DNA of 6,856 nucleotides, from positions 1-6,856 of the forward strand of contig FR889370.1 of the NCBI GenBank assembly GCA_000432895.1, given 5' to 3'. The stretch is from Firmicutes bacterium CAG:449 (lineage in GTDB: Bacteria; Bacillota_I; Bacilli_A; RFN20; CAG-449). The position numbers and the translations under genes were made by a program. The notes beneath the pieces were generated by a model. That model did not search any database, was not told the origin of the DNA, and saw nothing but the letters and a program-made list of their open reading frames with translations. Shown in pieces: positions 6,063 through 6,856 of this stretch (position 1 is the stretch's first letter; each line of letters opens with the position of its first letter).

Positions 6063-6856
6063 ATATCCATTTTAGATTTAATTGGTTCTACTCCGATGGT
6101 AGAATTAACTTCTTTAGAGAAAAAGTATTCTTTATCTTCACGCTTATTTGTTAAATTAGAGAACTTTAATCCAACATCTTCAATTAAAGTAAGAGTGGCT
6201 AAATTTTTGCTTGATCAGGCTTTTAAAGATAATTTAATTAATCATGAAACAATTATTATTGAACCAACTTCTGGTAATACTGGTGTTGGTTTAAGTTTTA
6301 TTTGTGCTTTATATAAATTATGATTTATTGCCATTATGCCAGATAATATGTCTTTAGAAAGACAAAAATTAATTAAAGCATATGGAGGAGAAATTATTCT
6401 TACTCCTAGTAAAGATGGTTTACAAGGAAGTATTGATAAAGCTAAAGAGTTACATAAAAAATATACTAATTCTTATATTCCATTTCAGTTTGAAAATAAG
6501 AATAATTCACTTATTCATTATTTAACTACTGGAAAAGAAATATATTTACAGACTAATAAAGAAATTGATGTTTTTGTTTCAGTGATTGGAACAGGAGGAA
6601 CTATTTCTGGAGTAAGTAAATATTTAAAAGAAAGAAAAGATGTTTTAACTATTGGAATTGAACCTTCTTCTTCCCCTTTAATTAGTAAAGGATATTTTTC
6701 AAGTCATAAAATACCAGGAATTGGGCCTAATTTTATTTCACCAATTTTAGAATTAGATTATGTTGATAAAATAGAAACTATTTCTAATGAGGATGCTTAT
6801 AAATATTGTAAGGAATTAGCTAAAGAAGAAGGTTTATTTGGAGGAATATCAACAGG
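6063..6856 (+). pseudogene. cysK: Cysteine synthase (O-acetylserine sulfhydrylase), disrupted and 3'-truncated by the window
   Basis: The frame encodes a PLP-dependent cysteine synthase, which makes L-cysteine from O-acetylserine and sulfide. Visible marks are SILDLIGSTPMVEL at the start, NPTSSIKVR with the PLP lysine at 6186-6188, the substrate loop TSGNTG, MPDNMSLERQKL, the phosphate-binding GTGGTISG, EPSSSP for the pyridine nitrogen, and GGIST at the right edge. Three things are wrong. The start position is ATA. The family's KDR after the catalytic lysine reads KVR. An in-frame TGA (6321-6323) interrupts the protein 13 residues after GNTG, where relatives have Lys or Arg, so an AGA-to-TGA change is a simple origin. 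The frame continues intact to the window end; only the last few dozen residues are missing. The gene lies 33 bases after the membrane protein gene with no terminator between, so it may be co-transcribed. A sequencing error or recoding cannot be excluded. A cysM-type paralogue is possible. Confidence 0.8.

Overview
The window is very AT-rich (roughly a quarter G+C by eye) and uses A/T-ending codons throughout. Its promoter and Shine-Dalgarno signals are Gram-positive in style. This suggests a low-GC Firmicutes or Mollicutes-like bacterium, perhaps an uncultured gut Bacilli lineage; that placement is inference from composition. Trp is written TGG in every intact gene, and no intact gene has an internal TGA, so the standard bacterial code (table 11) fits better than a Mycoplasma-type code.

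Layout. (1) Bases 1-1782, + strand: the 3' part of a large repeat-built protein, open at the window's left edge, with three divergent units of about 181 residues and the tail of a fourth. (2) Bases 1795-1825: a strong hairpin with T-tracts on both strands, which looks like a shared bidirectional terminator and contains the last codons of the next gene. (3) Bases 1808-2917, - strand: an intact Fic-domain AMP-transferase with an N-terminal inhibitory helix and a C-terminal winged helix. Its promoter has an extended -10 and an 11-bp tandem repeat just upstream. (4) Bases 2965-3581: no intact gene. The - strand carries a decayed coding sequence whose last part resembles the DUF4143 region of AAA+ ATPases. 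The rest is AT-rich spacer and the promoter of the next gene. (5) Bases 3582-6029, + strand: an 815-residue membrane protein with a signal peptide, an external domain of about 360 residues, about seven membrane helices and a cytoplasmic helical domain ending in a four-cysteine zinc ribbon. I cannot assign it to a named family. (6) Bases 6063-6856, + strand: cysteine synthase (cysK-like), running off the right edge. It has an ATA where the start should be, an in-frame TGA and a substitution beside the PLP lysine, so it is probably a pseudogene.

No pathway links these genes. The Fic gene and the decayed ATPase form a minus-strand accessory segment between two plus-strand genes for large proteins of unknown function. 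The most interesting objects are the receptor-like membrane protein and the repeat protein. The decaying cysK is the clearest evolutionary signal.
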